DNA of 64,000 nt from Incurvaria masculella (GCA_946894095.1 OX335663.1:930001-994000); one strand, 5' to 3'. Shown: positions 33,331 through 45,006, counted from the stretch's first letter. Numbers and translations: made by a program. The notes: generated by a model from the letters alone, not told the origin.

Positions 33331-34346
33331 GAACAAGAACAATAGAAACTGAATACTGAACATTACACACGTTTTTATTATACATAACACATTTATTTAT
33401 TATATTTAGATATTAGATTTAAATGTGGTTTTTTTTATTATTCTTAATGTTAGATTTTAGTTTGTATTATTAGTTATAAGAGCTTTCGGAGTGAAAGTAT
33501 TTTTAAAAAAAAACACACTATTAAGAATATTTTCACCACATTTAATGCAACTTTGGCAATTTCGTGATTGATAAATTGTATTTTGTTTTGTTATTTTACA
33601 AAAGTGTTAATTCTTCTAATGATGATATTTTCTCCTTATTGTATGTTAACATGACGATTTTAGTGAAGCTTCTCTGTGGATGAGCATTTCATCTCTTAGG
33701 TCTCCAACGAAATATGATTTATGCAAGTGAATTCCAATTTAATATGTATTCACGTCGCCTCGCCCCAAGCGGCCTAGAAAGTTTAAACTTACAAAATGTA
33801 ACTTGGTATAGCATGATGATGAAGGACTATGCTGGGTGTACAAACCCAATGCGTCATCTAATTCCTTTCCCCAATGTTTTTATTTGTTTAGTGAAGGTAT
33901 GGGTAATGCACGAATACTCGAATATTTGAATCACTTTATTAAAAATAAACACTTTCCTTTAGTCTGTCGTGTAACATTACTTCACAGGATTTGTTTCTTG
34001 TAAGTGACACTATTTACTGGTGCAATAATACAGGTGCTTTATTTTTCTCAAAATCAACAAGTTCGATTGCCGACTAAAAAAGAGATTTTTCCAAAATTCG
34101 AATAATGCAGTTTTAGTTTTTATTAAAATCGGCCTCATGACTCCTTTAGATGTTTTTCGCTATTTATTATAGTATATTAGCCCCTAGTGCCCACTTGAAA
34201 AAAATTCACCCTGTATAGATTTTCCTACAAAAAAATATAAAGAACTTAACACTACTTCATAAAAAATACCGAATCTAACACAGGATATGAAGATCCAATT
34301 TTATAAATAAAATCTGTGGTAATCTAACTTACTTACTTACTTCCAC
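33331..34346. other. Unassigned; contains one member of a repeat pair
   Basis: No gene. About 34050-34220 shares TTTCGCTATTTATTATAGT and neighbouring blocks with 63570-63740, so a dispersed repeat lies here. Confidence 0.5.
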
Positions 34347-34476
34347 CAAGTATTGATTAGCTTAATCCTCACATTAAAGGGCCTTTCTTGCCATCTAGCA
34401 ATCGATACCAGTACAAAATAATCAGAACTTTAGCAATGAAGGCGCTTTAAGTGACAATTTAAATAAATCAGCTCTA
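34347..34476 (-). repeat. ~145-bp MITE, GGTTTTCACCAA type (minus)
   Basis: Starts TTCCACCAAGTATTGATTAG and continues with TTAAAGGGCCTTTCTTGCC. Confidence 0.75.
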
Positions 34477-34479
34477 TAC

Positions 34480-36490
34480 TAATATCAAAACCAATAACTT
34501 TAACTCACAAAAATAATAACTTTTAATTTAGAATAAGATGTTATAAATCTTTATAAACTAGTTTGTAGTGGTTAAGTTTGGTGAAACTTGGTGAAGTTCC
34601 TAGTCGGTTCATCTTGGCCAGAGATAATCTAACTGGCAGAAAAAAAAATAACGAATCCGAGTATGTTATTTACATGTAATCATAGATAAATGATAGTAGG
34701 GAATGATTGCTAAAGTCCACAGGTGGCGTTGCAATTCACATTTGAGAATATATTAAATACCAACCAATGAGTATCAATGATGTTTTTTATTTGCAATGAC
34801 ATTACTCAATTTATAGTTCAAATGTGGCGTTTTCATCATGCCTGCCTACTGCCTAGGCAACATTTGGAAGTAAGCTTAGTTTTAATAACAGTGTAAATAG
34901 TTCTTGCAGTGACGGGAGATGGCGCCAGTTAGAATGTCATAGTACCAGCGAAAATAAGAATGATTTAGCGAGTTTTCTAAGTCGTATGACTTTAGCTGTC
35001 CTTTGTCTATGATTTAATGGAGGAAATAATAATACTGCAACTGAAACTGAAATTGGATCGCGACGAGTAGCTTCTTAGTTCGTCAATGCCATAACTCTTT
35101 ATAGGCTTGTTAAACCAGTTAAAATAATAGATGGCTATTCCAACGCTAGACGTGCGTGTGCAGTACAACGCGTCGAGTTTCGACAACAGGGCGCTTGGAG
35201 TAGACATCCCCCAGCACCAATACAAGGAGCGTCGTGAGTCGAGATAAAGCCTAGAAGATCTGGCGCCTCCTTCCTGAGTACAGCCCACTTAAAATTATTA
35301 TGCTAGCCAATTTATTTATATATTTATTTATTTGGAAACTTAACAGCTAAATTAAACAATATTGAAAAACTTAAACTACACGACTATGGAGCCAATAATA
35401 AAGTTTCACTTTTTAACAACAATGCGTATGGTTTAATTGCGTTAGGTTCGTTATTAGAAGAAAAAAGAGATGTTTTTTGCATGGAAAAAATGCTTAAGTC
35501 AGGTCTCAAACGTATTCTTTTTCAAGTTTTCTGCTGACACGGACAGTAACTTAATTTTAATATCATTTTAAAGAACGTAACATTATTTACCAATTTAGTT
35601 ATGTTTATGTTTAACTTTTTGATTTTTTTTTAACGAAACAATAAAAAAACCGGTTTCACGCGTTATGCGGGTTGGTCACATTTCGAAAGATTTATCCAGA
35701 GCTGCTCTAACTAAGCGACGTCGGGCTCTGGCTATCTCGTTTCAATCGCAAAAAATGGTCGAAAATGTTTCGGTATAAGAATGCACTGAAATAATGACAC
35801 CAGCTCCGCTGGATACCTGGCTCCGTGGCGGCCTAGCCGACCGTATGAGCACGTTAGCTCGATCGGGTGCCGCTCAAAGGCCTCGGTGGCTAACGAGCTG
35901 CATGGCTGAACGCAGCTTCCGCCGCAAAACCCTCTCCACAACTCTTCGCCTTTGCCGTAACCATATGAAAAGATTAAATTCCCTTACGACACTAATTTGT
36001 TTCTTTATTATTTAGTTAAAATAACTCATCGGTCCGTCATCATATTCTCGAATCGAAATATTCATTACGCCAATATAAAAATGCAGTACGACAGGAAAAT
36101 GTAACGCTAAAGCCATTGTTTACTACTACCACGTAGAATAGTGCATTTGTTCTGTGGTTTTACCTTGGGAATTATGTATTTGAATGAGACTCCAATTTTT
36201 TTTTTCCAGAAATAAATTTTAAGATTTATAGTCACGTCCATGTGAAATATAGTAAATTTAGTGCCAGTTAAACGAGTTAAACAATTCATCGATTTCTCTA
36301 TTGATACGTAAACGTAACTTTTTGAACTGGCTTTATACAAAATATATAAAGCCAGCTTTTATACTATTTTCATTTGACTGCTTCTCATTGTTAATCATTT
36401 GTGCCATGTACTGTACCCATTTTAAATCATTATGCTTGTTCTGAAATTGCTAATTAAAATAATTGTGACGTGTAGAAAGATCTATCAAAT
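34480..36490. other. Unassigned sequence
   Basis: About 2 kb with no supported gene. Open frames at 35007-35288 (minus) and 35794-36015 (plus) show no family motif; part of the first looks like a common lepidopteran repeat, but I cannot place it. Confidence 0.35.
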
Positions 36491-36492
36491 AA

Positions 36493-36634
36493 ATGAACTA
36501 TGAACTATGAACTATGAACTATGAACTATGAACTATGAACTATGAACTATGAACTATGAACTATGAACTATGAACTATGAACTATGAACTATGAACTATG
36601 AACTATGAACTATGAACTATGAACTATGAACTAT
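36493..36634. repeat. (ATGAACT)20 heptamer satellite
   Basis: About 20.3 perfect copies of a 7-base unit with no substitution visible. It follows AAATAA, like an expanded retroelement tail. Confidence 0.97.
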
Positions 36635-36800
36635 TACGAAAGTACCCTAAAAGGCTTTCAATTCTCGGGGACCGTTTTTCATTTCATTTCCATTCATTCA
36701 TAATGTTGTCTCAGTCAACGTTTCTCGGATACGTGAAAGTTTATTTCGCGTATCCTATGGAATTCCTACTGTCCTCACAGGTTTACAGCACATTTTTATT

Positions 36801-36806
36801 TTTATT
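36801..36806 (-). promoter_or_regulatory. Possible poly(A) signal of the BEN-like gene
   Basis: TTTATT on the plus strand gives AATAAA on the minus strand, about 145 bases after the stop codon at 36950. Overlapping AATAAA-like words follow in the same A-rich patch. Confidence 0.45.
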
Positions 36807-36949
36807 TTATTTAACGATGACATGCAGTTTGTACTAAACGCCTAATTTGTACCAAACGTACACACTTCAAACACAACTCGTTTCAAATAACAATCAAACA
36901 CGAATACTATAGACGTCAATAAAGTATATACAGGGACCCATCATTTCTC

Positions 36950-38502
36950 TTATCTTGACTTTCGGAGTTTATATGTCATGCTATTTTTAATGGAATGTCT
37001 ATCCAACGGCGTCCATCCCTGTTGACGGCCATAATTTTCAACAAAATCCAATAAGGCTGTTACCGCATTCTGATCTAATCCAGGCTTTGTGTCCGTCCCG
37101 TATCTTTTACCAGTCAACGAGCAACTTCTTAACGCGGAATCTCGAAAAATTTCACTCATTAACTCTCGAGCTAAAGAGTTACAATTTTTGGCCCTACTTT
37201 TACAATCTTCGAAGTTATCGGCGTTAAGGTACACACCAGTTCCGGGTGCAAGTTCACAATATTTCAGTGTCCATTTTGAGTCGTTTTGATCATGCTCCAA
37301 AGGTGAAGAATCATTGGTGTTGCCAAGGTTAGCGGTTGGTTCTTCAGCTCCATCGTCTTCTTCTTGTTCTTCATTCTCTACTTCTTCTTTTGCTGCAGTT
37401 CTTTCTGGAACTTCCACGTTTACATCTTTGGATGTAGATGCGCGAGAAAAATCGTTTCTCAAAGAAAAATTGTCTTGTCTTTCTTCCGTGGAATTTTGGC
37501 TTCCTTCTATATTTATATCCTTGAATAAGGCAACGAGAGCCATTGGAGAAATGGTTTTATTCTCTGTACTTCTGATATAATGAATTGCTTCGTCAAAGGT
37601 GTCTGTAAATAAAAAAGGCATTCAATTTAGCATTTGTTTCTGCCTAAAATATTGTTATGTCTAATTCTTATCTCTATTAGGTGAGGGCTGGCATACGCCA
37701 TGCTTTACTTAAAAAGTCTAAAGGAAAATAAGGATAAAGGAAAATAGAAATCATATTGAAAAATGTATGAATAAAAATAAAAAATATCTGGATATTCTGA
37801 ACTAAAATTCTATTTTATTTCGCACCGAGTTCTTTTTAAATTGAGATATCCTAATTAATGAAAAAAAAAATATAATAATTTTGATAGCAGAATGGAGGCT
37901 CCAAAAATCAATTTAAATATTTTTAAATTCTAATAATATTTTCAAATATTTATAAGCAATCTTAAAATATAACCTGTCGATGAAAATAAAACTGACGATT
38001 CCTCAAGAATATAATTATATGGCGCATACCTGTAAAAATTGTATTTGATTTAAATTTGGAAATATTAAAAATTGTATGTATCAAATTAACAGAACCTGCA
38101 ATAGACCTATTTATAATGACTTATAGTTGCTTAACGCATAACACAACAAAAGCTCGATGTTTTTCTCGACTTATCTATCGTTAGCGGCGCAATATGTAAA
38201 CCATTTCCTGTCAGCTACACTACTCTCGCGATGACTAATAATATGGCGCAATATTGTCATGCGAACTCACCCGTACTATATTTTCGAAGCGCTCTGTACA
38301 TCTTCCAGGCTTTCGAATGACATTCATTATTACTGACGCGTTCGTTTGTCCTCGACGATTCCTCCTCGGGATACGCGACCACGACCTCTTTGTCTGCTCC
38401 TACGTGCCATATTATCCAGTCGTCGGGTACGCATACGTATTTATAAATGGTATCGTAGGGTAGAACCGAGAATTCGACGACATGGTACCGGGAAGGCTGC
38501 AT
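36950..38502 (-). CDS. BEN-domain-like protein, two coding exons, 294 residues
   Basis: Exon 1 covers 38502-38271 (77 codons plus one base) and exon 2 covers 37602-36950. The donor reads ACGG|GTGAGT; the acceptor is TTTTTATTTACAG|ACACC. The single G left by exon 1 joins AC of exon 2 to make GAC, so the phases agree. An in-frame TAG sits 12 bases before the ATG, fixing the start, and TTTGCAG at 38516-38522 looks like an acceptor for an upstream 5'-UTR exon. Residues 1-77 form an N-terminal module (KYVCVPDDW; YPEEESSRTNERV) like that of many insect BEN/DUF4806 proteins. Residues about 149-166 are acidic. Residues about 188-294 look like a BEN domain (CELAPGTGVYLN; ARELMSEIF; SLTGKRYG; KPGLDQNAVTALLDFVENYG; SMTYKLR). 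BEN domains act in DNA binding and transcriptional repression, so a nuclear role is inferred. No stops or frameshifts; it is the only convincing host gene here. Confidence 0.85.
37603..38270 (-). other. Intron of the BEN-like gene
   Basis: 668 bases, GT-AG on the minus strand, AT-rich, without recognisable inserted elements. Confidence 0.85.
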
Positions 38503-38578
38503 CGTGCAGGTCTATCTGCAAACGAGAAGACATTTATTACACATTTATGGGTAATGAATGTGATATGTATGTATGTGT

Positions 38579-38815
38579 AATCGACCGTGAAGCAAGGACA
38601 CATTAATTGAAGAAAGAGCCCAGTAAAAAGAACTACTTTACGAATATACTGCAAGGCTGGACCCGCACCAGCAAAACATACCATTCGCGGGTGTTGCGTC
38701 GACCAATTTCGCCACCTGCTGTATACCCATAATTTGGAATTCTCCTACAGTCCCTCTTCCAGTAATCAATGTCTCCTACTAACACAGTGTTTAAGATTAT
38801 ACCTACATACATTTA
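38579..38815 (-). repeat. Second tRNA-like SINE family, copy 2
   Basis: Better preserved than 9049-9290. The minus strand reads CAGGTGGCGAAATTGGTCGA (A-box-like) and GCTGGTGCGGGTCCAGCC (B-box-like). It lies directly upstream of the BEN-like gene. Confidence 0.7.
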
Positions 38816-39027
38816 TTTAACGCTTATAAGTGACGTACTTGCTTTGTACGAAAAAGGATATTTACTTGATGGCTGATAATGATAAATAGTTTATTCATTA
38901 CGTTCTAATCCTCGGCTTACTGCCATGTTCTTTGTGTTCTTAGAAGCAATGTATGTAAACCATGAATATTGTAAATCACAATTTCAAGTGTAGTTTACTA
39001 CTATATGACTGCTGATTTAATAAATAA

Positions 39028-39145
39028 AAACGGCCAAGTGCGAGTCCGACTCACACATGAAGGGTTCCGTACCATCGTTCAAGATTTGTTGTTATAGCGG
39101 CAAAATAAATACATATTCTGTGAAAAATTCACAGAATATGTATTT
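39028..39145 (+). repeat. ACGG-family repeat, copy 10, deleted, ending in a palindrome
   Basis: The first ~60 bases are followed directly by GTTGTTATAGCGGCAAAATA, so the T-rich part is deleted. At 39107-39124 AAATACATATTCTGTGAA is followed, after AAA, by its perfect complement (39128-39145), replacing the rest of the element. Confidence 0.85.
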
Positions 39146-39159
39146 CAAATGAAACGGAT

Positions 39160-39285
39160 GCATCGTCAGGACCACTTGGTTGCCCTGGAGTTACGGCTGA
39201 CGCCGGCCGGCTGTTAATATTTGACGAGCCGGGCTGTCAGCCGTAACTCCAGGGCAACGAAGTGGGCGAGTGGGCCTGACGATGC
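39160..39285. repeat. 126-bp inverted repeat
   Basis: Inner arms GTTGCCCTGGAGTTACGGC... (39179-39201) and its perfect 23-base complement (39236-39258), plus outer arms GCATCGTCAGG and CCTGACGATGC (39160-39170, 39275-39285). GC-rich for this region. No coding capacity. Confidence 0.85.
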
Positions 39286-39289
39286 CTGC

Positions 39290-40105
39290 GTCGTTGGTGG
39301 CGTAACATGTCGGCCAAGCACGGCATCTCAGGCCAGGAAACTGAAAGTTTTAAAAAAATCTATCTATTTTTGCTGTCAATAGCACGCTGCAAGGCAAATC
39401 CCAATAGTCTGATTAACTAAGGTAACCAAAATATTCTTTATAAATAGGTACAGTAAAGCCTCGATTATCGAAACGCCGGTTATACGAATGACCGATTATC
39501 CGAACATCCAAAACTAAGACACAGAATATATATAGGATTAGATCTAGTAGCTCAACTCTATACAAAGTCCCGATTTCGTGCACCTATCGTATGGGCTCTA
39601 AGCTAGATTCGCGATGCTGAACTTTCACGAATGGTCCTTCGAAATCATATTTTTAAAAGTAACAGCACCAGCAGTGCTCCCGACATTGAGGGAAGGTATT
39701 TATCTCATAAATCGCCTGAGTTGAGCTACTGCTGTGGCCTTGGTCGCACACCTACATATATACATATATGTACAGTGACTAAGGCCGAGGCTAAACAAAA
39801 GTCTGCGATCTGGCTGCTCGTAAACTGCCAGCAGACTAAGTTCAAGTTTAAGTGCATACAAATGTACATATGATGTATGTACTACATGCTTACATGTGTA
39901 TGCATAAAATAATACGTATGTCAAAAAATTGTATCTTAACGTAATAATTTAATTTTAAATACATTTTTTTTATTCATAGATGTACAGAGGTCAATTATCC
40001 GAAATAATCGATTATCCGAAGACCCATGTCCCCCAATGAGTTCATGAAATCGGTTCTCTACGTGTGAGACTTTAAAATAAATTATCTGCAATTAACAAGT
40101 GAATG
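39290..40105. other. Unassigned; pogo/Tigger-like end words
   Basis: CCTCGATTATCGAAACGCCG and GATTATCCGAACATCC (about 39457-39510) and AATCGATTATCCGAAG (about 40006) resemble the termini of pogo/Tigger elements, but I see no transposase and no clean inverted ends. Confidence 0.35.
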
Positions 40106-40108
40106 CTC

Positions 40109-40254
40109 TGAGGGCCGAGTGCACGAAAGGACAAAACATCAAAATCAACGTCAACGTACGATTAAACACGTCACTTTGTAAACGCGGTTAACCAAAAGTG
40201 ACGTGTTTGAACATTGATTAACTTGGCCGTCTCTTCGTGCTATCGGGGCTAAGA
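40109..40254 (+). repeat. GGGCCGAGTGCACG-type MITE, copy 2
   Basis: Starts GGGCCGAGTGCACGAAAGGA and includes AACACGTCACTTTGTAAACG and AAAAGTGACGTGTTTGAAC. Confidence 0.8.
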
Positions 40255-40259
40255 CGTCA

Positions 40260-41365
40260 ATTTAAAAAATATTCACTTCAGGGTTTCATTTATATGTTTG
40301 TCGATATATTTTTATTATTTAAGACTTAATTTAAATGCAGTATATGAGATAAAATATTCTAATAACCTTAGAATATCAGCAGGATTAAAACTGAGTCCTC
40401 ACCCTTCGCAACAACCAAGCACAACCACTTGTCACTTGTAACTTGTTTCAATAGAATCGAATTCAGCAGAATTGTTACCACACGTCTGACACGCCTACGT
40501 TGGCAGCACGCAATGAGTAAACAAGCTCTCAGCCCGTGTACAATCCTCCGCCACTGTGTTCGCACTGTAGATAGATTTATGACCATTCCACACGGTGTAT
40601 AGTAGTTAGTGCGGGTCCAAATCTATTTGCGCGAGCACTCGCGCTAGTTCATTCTTGTTGAATACGCGTAAGCTTTAAAAAATTACTCTCCCCGTAAAAA
40701 GATAGTCAGATATTTTTTTTAAAACTTATAAAATGCCCTCAGATCAAAAAGGAAGGAGATGTGCCATCTAGAGCAATTACTATGATACCTGCTGTATCCA
40801 ATTTTCTATGCCTAAGCACACTTAGCCCTGATTGCACGAAGCATAGACCTAGCATAGCACGCTCTGCTTACAAGACGAACAAAGCGTGGGAGTGAAACGT
40901 CAACTCAACGATTTAGATACCGATACCACGAGTTAGAGGGAGATGGAACACATCTGCCCGATGAGACCACTTCTGAAATCGTTATCAGTCGCGCTCATGG
41001 AATGTGAAATGTTTTTTTGTGAAATCTTTATGATTTTTCTACTTTTCCTATAAAGCATGGTGACCTGTACATTTATAGATTGATTAGTGAACGGGAGTAA
41101 AAAACCCGGACGAAACCCCTTTTTTGATTGTAAATAAGGGATAACCCACTGATTCTTTGCGATATTTTTGTTTAACTTTTTCTCAATATTTCAAAGTAAA
41201 ACTTAAAACTAAACTTTATATCATTATTTCGAAGCTACACAGCGATTTAGAATTTTTTTTTAGTAAAAAGAGAAATTTCAGTACATTTTGTATGAAACGA
41301 TTTTGGTCTCATCTGTCAGTGGACTCTGTATGTCTATACATTCTAAGCCTATGGCACGAAGATAA
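40260..41365. other. Unassigned sequence
   Basis: No gene supported. Confidence 0.4.
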
Positions 41366-41367
41366 CG

Positions 41368-41507
41368 CCGAGTTAATCAATGTTCAAACACGTCACTTTT
41401 AGTGAACCGCACAGAGTTCCTTCCATTCTGTTCACACAAAGTGACGTGTTTAATCAGACTTTGACGTTGATTTTGATTTTCTGTCCTTTCGTGCACTCGG
41501 CCCATAG
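41368..41507 (-). repeat. GGGCCGAGTGCACG-type MITE, copy 3
   Basis: Contains GTTCAAACACGTCACTTTTA and CCTTTCGTGCACTCGGCCC, inverse to copy 2. Confidence 0.8.
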
Positions 41508-41686
41508 TCGTAGGAGTATTGAAGGTCATGTGTGGAAGGGAACTGACTTGGTGAACGCATTTCGGGAACATTCGCGCGCGGTGGCGATATTTGGGGCTAA
41601 AACGATATAAAAGGACTGGACGTGATACGAAAGTAATGCGCGTCTACTGTTGGTCTCCTATACATAGAATGTCTCGTTTGTTACAG

Positions 41687-41750
41687 GCGGATGGGCTTCA
41701 TCAACCGTCCAGAATCCAGTCGCCCCGCCCTTCCTCTGACCTCACCGCAG
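41687..41750 (+). CDS. Candidate internal exon of an unknown host gene
   Basis: Bounded by a good acceptor (GTCTCGTTTGTTACAG|GCGG) and a donor (CCGCAG|GTATAA). One frame is open across all 64 bases and gives a Ser/Pro-rich peptide (HQPSRIQSPRPSSDLTA), leaving one G. That phase fits the exon-like segment at 42753 or 42750. Such peptides are typical of disordered regions; I do not recognise the protein. The neighbouring exon on the 5' side was not found. Confidence 0.4.
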
Positions 41751-42752
41751 GTATAAACTTTTCGATGTGATACAATTCAATCCATTTATCTTTTTTAACT
41801 ATAGGAGATGTTGGTTTATCCTTAGCTTTCAGAGTAATCAGCGGTCATCGATAACTGCAGGCCAATATCCGATAGGATCGATCGCTCGCACGTCTAGGAT
41901 TGCGTGTTACAATAGCAACATCAACCGTTCCTTAAAATGCGAAAGACAGTCGAATATTTACAATACATCTCTTTGAGTCCTCTATTCAAGGAAAATATAT
42001 TTTAAACGAGTGGGTGGTCCATACAATATACGCTGCAATTCGTGTTCCACGAATGTGCTCGTCTCATTTCGCGCGGTTGAGTAGTATTGGTTATAGCAGA
42101 GCCGAGTCACCCAGACCCACGTCTATCTCTTTATATGTCTCCGCTTCTGGCTATGATAGCAATTCTGAGAATATTTACAAAGGGATTAAATACGAAACTG
42201 CAAATTTCATAGTCTTAACTTAGTTCCCGTCCCCTTCGTAAGCATTATTGTCGACATACTGGAGCTTTGGTTTCAACTCCTGCACTGCTCCATTCTTATC
42301 ACCATTGTTTTGGAAATGTATAATTTTTAAAAAAAGTAAATTTTAAATACTGAGAAGATACAGAATAAGAAATTGATCTCAGAAAGAAGATCTCAGAAAA
42401 AATTAAGTAACGCCAGTTACAAGCCTTTGGACGTGACAGTATTTAAGCTTGATAAAAGCTATCTTTAGGTTTAAGTTAGGAACACTTGGATATGGTGAAA
42501 ACAAACACACTGGTAAAATTGTAACAAAGTACTGACAACATGTTACCAAAATACCAACCAAGAAGTGACCAGAAACTGAAAATAATATCGAAAACATAGT
42601 AACAACATTTTCTCAAAATACTGACAAAAGGTCACTAATTACGGACAAAATTTACATACACATTGATGAAATAACATGCCATGGGTCTTCTATTATTCTC
42701 TTCTTCTCAATGTTGATCTCTAATAATCTCGACGGTGGGGACGTGGGAGCAG

Positions 42753-42916
42753 GTGTGGACGGCGGCATGACCGTGGCGGCCGGCGAGCCCCCGGGCGGCG
42801 CCCCCACGCCCGAGCTGCTGGCCGGCTCGGCGCTCCGCAGGCTGCACTACAAGGCTACCCGCCGCGCGCACAGCGCCGCCGCCGCACGCCACCACCCCAC
42901 CTCGCCCGTCCCCAAG
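42753..42916 (+). CDS. Candidate exon in unit 1 of the 213-bp array
   Basis: The open frame reads VDGGMTVAAGEPPGGAPTPE, LLAGSALRRLHYKATRRAH and TSPVPK, then meets a donor, CCCAAG|GTACGA, at 42917. Upstream of unit 1 is a pyrimidine-rich tract (TTCTATTATTCTCTTCTTCTC), and the first AG after it is GGGAG at 42748-42749, closely followed by GCAG (42752). Using either, the exon enters in phase 1 and leaves in phase 0, matching the preceding candidate exon at 41687-41750. The same exon recurs in each unit, but only unit 1 has a pyrimidine tract. The protein is not recognised. Confidence 0.4.
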
Positions 42917-44882
42917 GTACGACACTAGTTAGCCATCGTGCTCGACGGTGGGGACGTGGCAGCAGGTGTGGACGGCGGCATGACCGTGGCGGCCGGCGAG
43001 CCCCCGGGCGGCGCCCCCACGCCCGAGCTGCTGGCCGGCTCGGCGCTCCGCAGGCTGCACTACAAGGCTACCCGCCGCGCGCACAGCGCCGCCGCCGCAC
43101 GCCACCACCCCACCTCGCCCGTCCCCAAGGTACGACACTAGTTAGCCATCGTGCTCGACGGTGGGGACGTGGCAGCAGGTGTGGACGGCGGCATGACCGT
43201 GGCGGCCGGCGAGCCCCCGGGCGGCGCCCCCACGCCCGAGCTGCTGGCCGGCTCGGCGCTCCGCAGGCTGCACTACAAGGCTACCCGCCGCGCGCACAGC
43301 GCCGCCGCCGCACGCCACCACCCCACCTCGCCCGTCCCCAAGGTACGACACTAGTTAGCCATCGTGCTCGACGGTGGGGACGTGGCAGCAGGTGTGGACG
43401 GCGGCATGACCGTGGCGGCCGGCGAGCCCCCGGGCGGCGCCCCCACGCCCGAGCTGCTGGCCGGCTCGGCGCTCCGCAGGCTGCACTACAAGGCTACCCG
43501 CCGCGCGCACAGCGCCGCCGCCGCACGCCACCACCCCACCTCGCCCGTCCCCAAGGTACGACACTAGTTAGCCATCGTGCTCGACGGTGGGGACGTGGCA
43601 GCAGGTGTGGACGGCGGCATGACCGTGGCGGCCGGCGAGCCCCCGGGCGGCGCCCCCACGCCCGAGCTGCTGGCCGGCTCGGCGCTCCGCAGGCTGCACT
43701 ACAAGGCTACCCGCCGCGCGCACAGCGCCGCCGCCGCACGCCACCACCCCACCTCGCCCGTCCCCAAGGTACGACACTAGTTAGCCATCGTGCTCGACGG
43801 TGGGGACGTGGCAGCAGGTGTGGACGGCGGCATGACCGTGGCGGCCGGCGAGCCCCCGGGCGGCGCCCCCACGCCCGAGCTGCTGGCCGGCTCGGCGCTC
43901 CGCAGGCTGCACTACAAGGCTACCCGCCGCGCGCACAGCGCCGCCGCCGCACGCCACCACCCCACCTCGCCCGTCCCCAAGGTACGACACTAGTTAGCCA
44001 TCGTGCTCGACGGTGGGGACGTGGCAGCAGGTGTGGACGGCGGCATGACCGTGGCGGCCGGCGAGCCCCCGGGCGGCGCCCCCACGCCCGAGCTGCTGGC
44101 CGGCTCGGCGCTCCGCAGGCTGCACTACAAGGCTACCCGCCGCGCGCACAGCGCCGCCGCCGCACGCCACCACCCCACCTCGCCCGTCCCCAAGGTACGA
44201 CACTAGTTAGCCATCGTGCTCGACGGTGGGGACGTGGCAGCAGGTGTGGACGGCGGCATGACCGTGGCGGCCGGCGAGCCCCCGGGCGGCGCCCCCACGC
44301 CCGAGCTGCTGGCCGGCTCGGCGCTCCGCAGGCTGCACTACAAGGCTACCCGCCGCGCGCACAGCGCCGCCGCCGCACGCCACCACCCCACCTCGCCCGT
44401 CCCCAAGGTACGACACTAGTTAGCCATCGTGCTCGACGGTGGGGACGTGGCAGCAGGTGTGGACGGCGGCATGACCGTGGCGGCCGGCGAGCCCCCGGGC
44501 GGCGCCCCCACGCCCGATCTGCTGGCCGGCTCGGCGCTCCGCAGGCTGCACTACAAGGCTACCCGCCGCGCGCACAGCGCCGCCGCCGCACGCCACCACC
44601 CCACCTCGCCCGTCCCCAAGGTACGACACTAGGTAGCCATCGTGCTCGACGGTGGGGACGTGGCAGCAGGTGTGGACGGCGGCATGACCGTGGCGGCCGG
44701 CGAGCCCCCGGGCGGCGCCCCCACGCCCGAGCTGCTGGCCGGCTCGGCGCTCCGCAGGCTGCACTACAAGGCCACCCGCCGCGCGCACAGCGCCGCCGCC
44801 GCACGCCACCACCCCACCTCGCCCGTCCCCAAGGTACGACACTAGGTAGCCATCGTGCTCGACGGTGGGGACGTGGCAGCAG

Positions 44883-45002
44883 GTGTGGACGGCGGCATGA
44901 CCGTGGCGGCCGGCAAGCCCCCGGGCGGCGCCCCCACACCCCAGCTGCTGGCCCGCTCCGCGACTCCGCCGCACGCCACCACTCAAATCGCACGTCCCCA
45001 AG
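44883..45002 (+). pseudogene. Degenerate exon-like segment in the last array unit
   Basis: Unit 11 keeps the donor (CCCCAAG|GTACGACTCG) but has lost about 44 bases of the exon and leaves in another phase. It probably marks the older edge of the array. Confidence 0.5.
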
Positions 45003-45006
45003 GTAC

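Larger units (their letters stand above)
42728..45006 (+). repeat. 213-bp GC-rich tandem array of exon-like units, 11 copies
   Basis: Units start with CTCGACGGTGGGGACGTGG at 42728 and then every 213 bases to 44858. Units 2-8 look identical; unit 1 differs at its left edge; unit 9 has CCCGATCTG for CCCGAGCTG; units 9 and 10 end ACTAGGTAG rather than ACTAGTTAG; unit 10 has AAGGCCACC; unit 11 has an internal deletion of about 44 bases. Very high G+C in an AT-rich region. The apparent ORFs on both strands (67-69 codons) are one per unit. Confidence 0.97.

Noticed and set aside
42707..45001. A 'gene family' of 67-69-residue proteins on both strands
   Set aside because: One identical frame per 213-bp unit on each strand is a product of the tandem array. 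At most the plus-strand segment is an exon.
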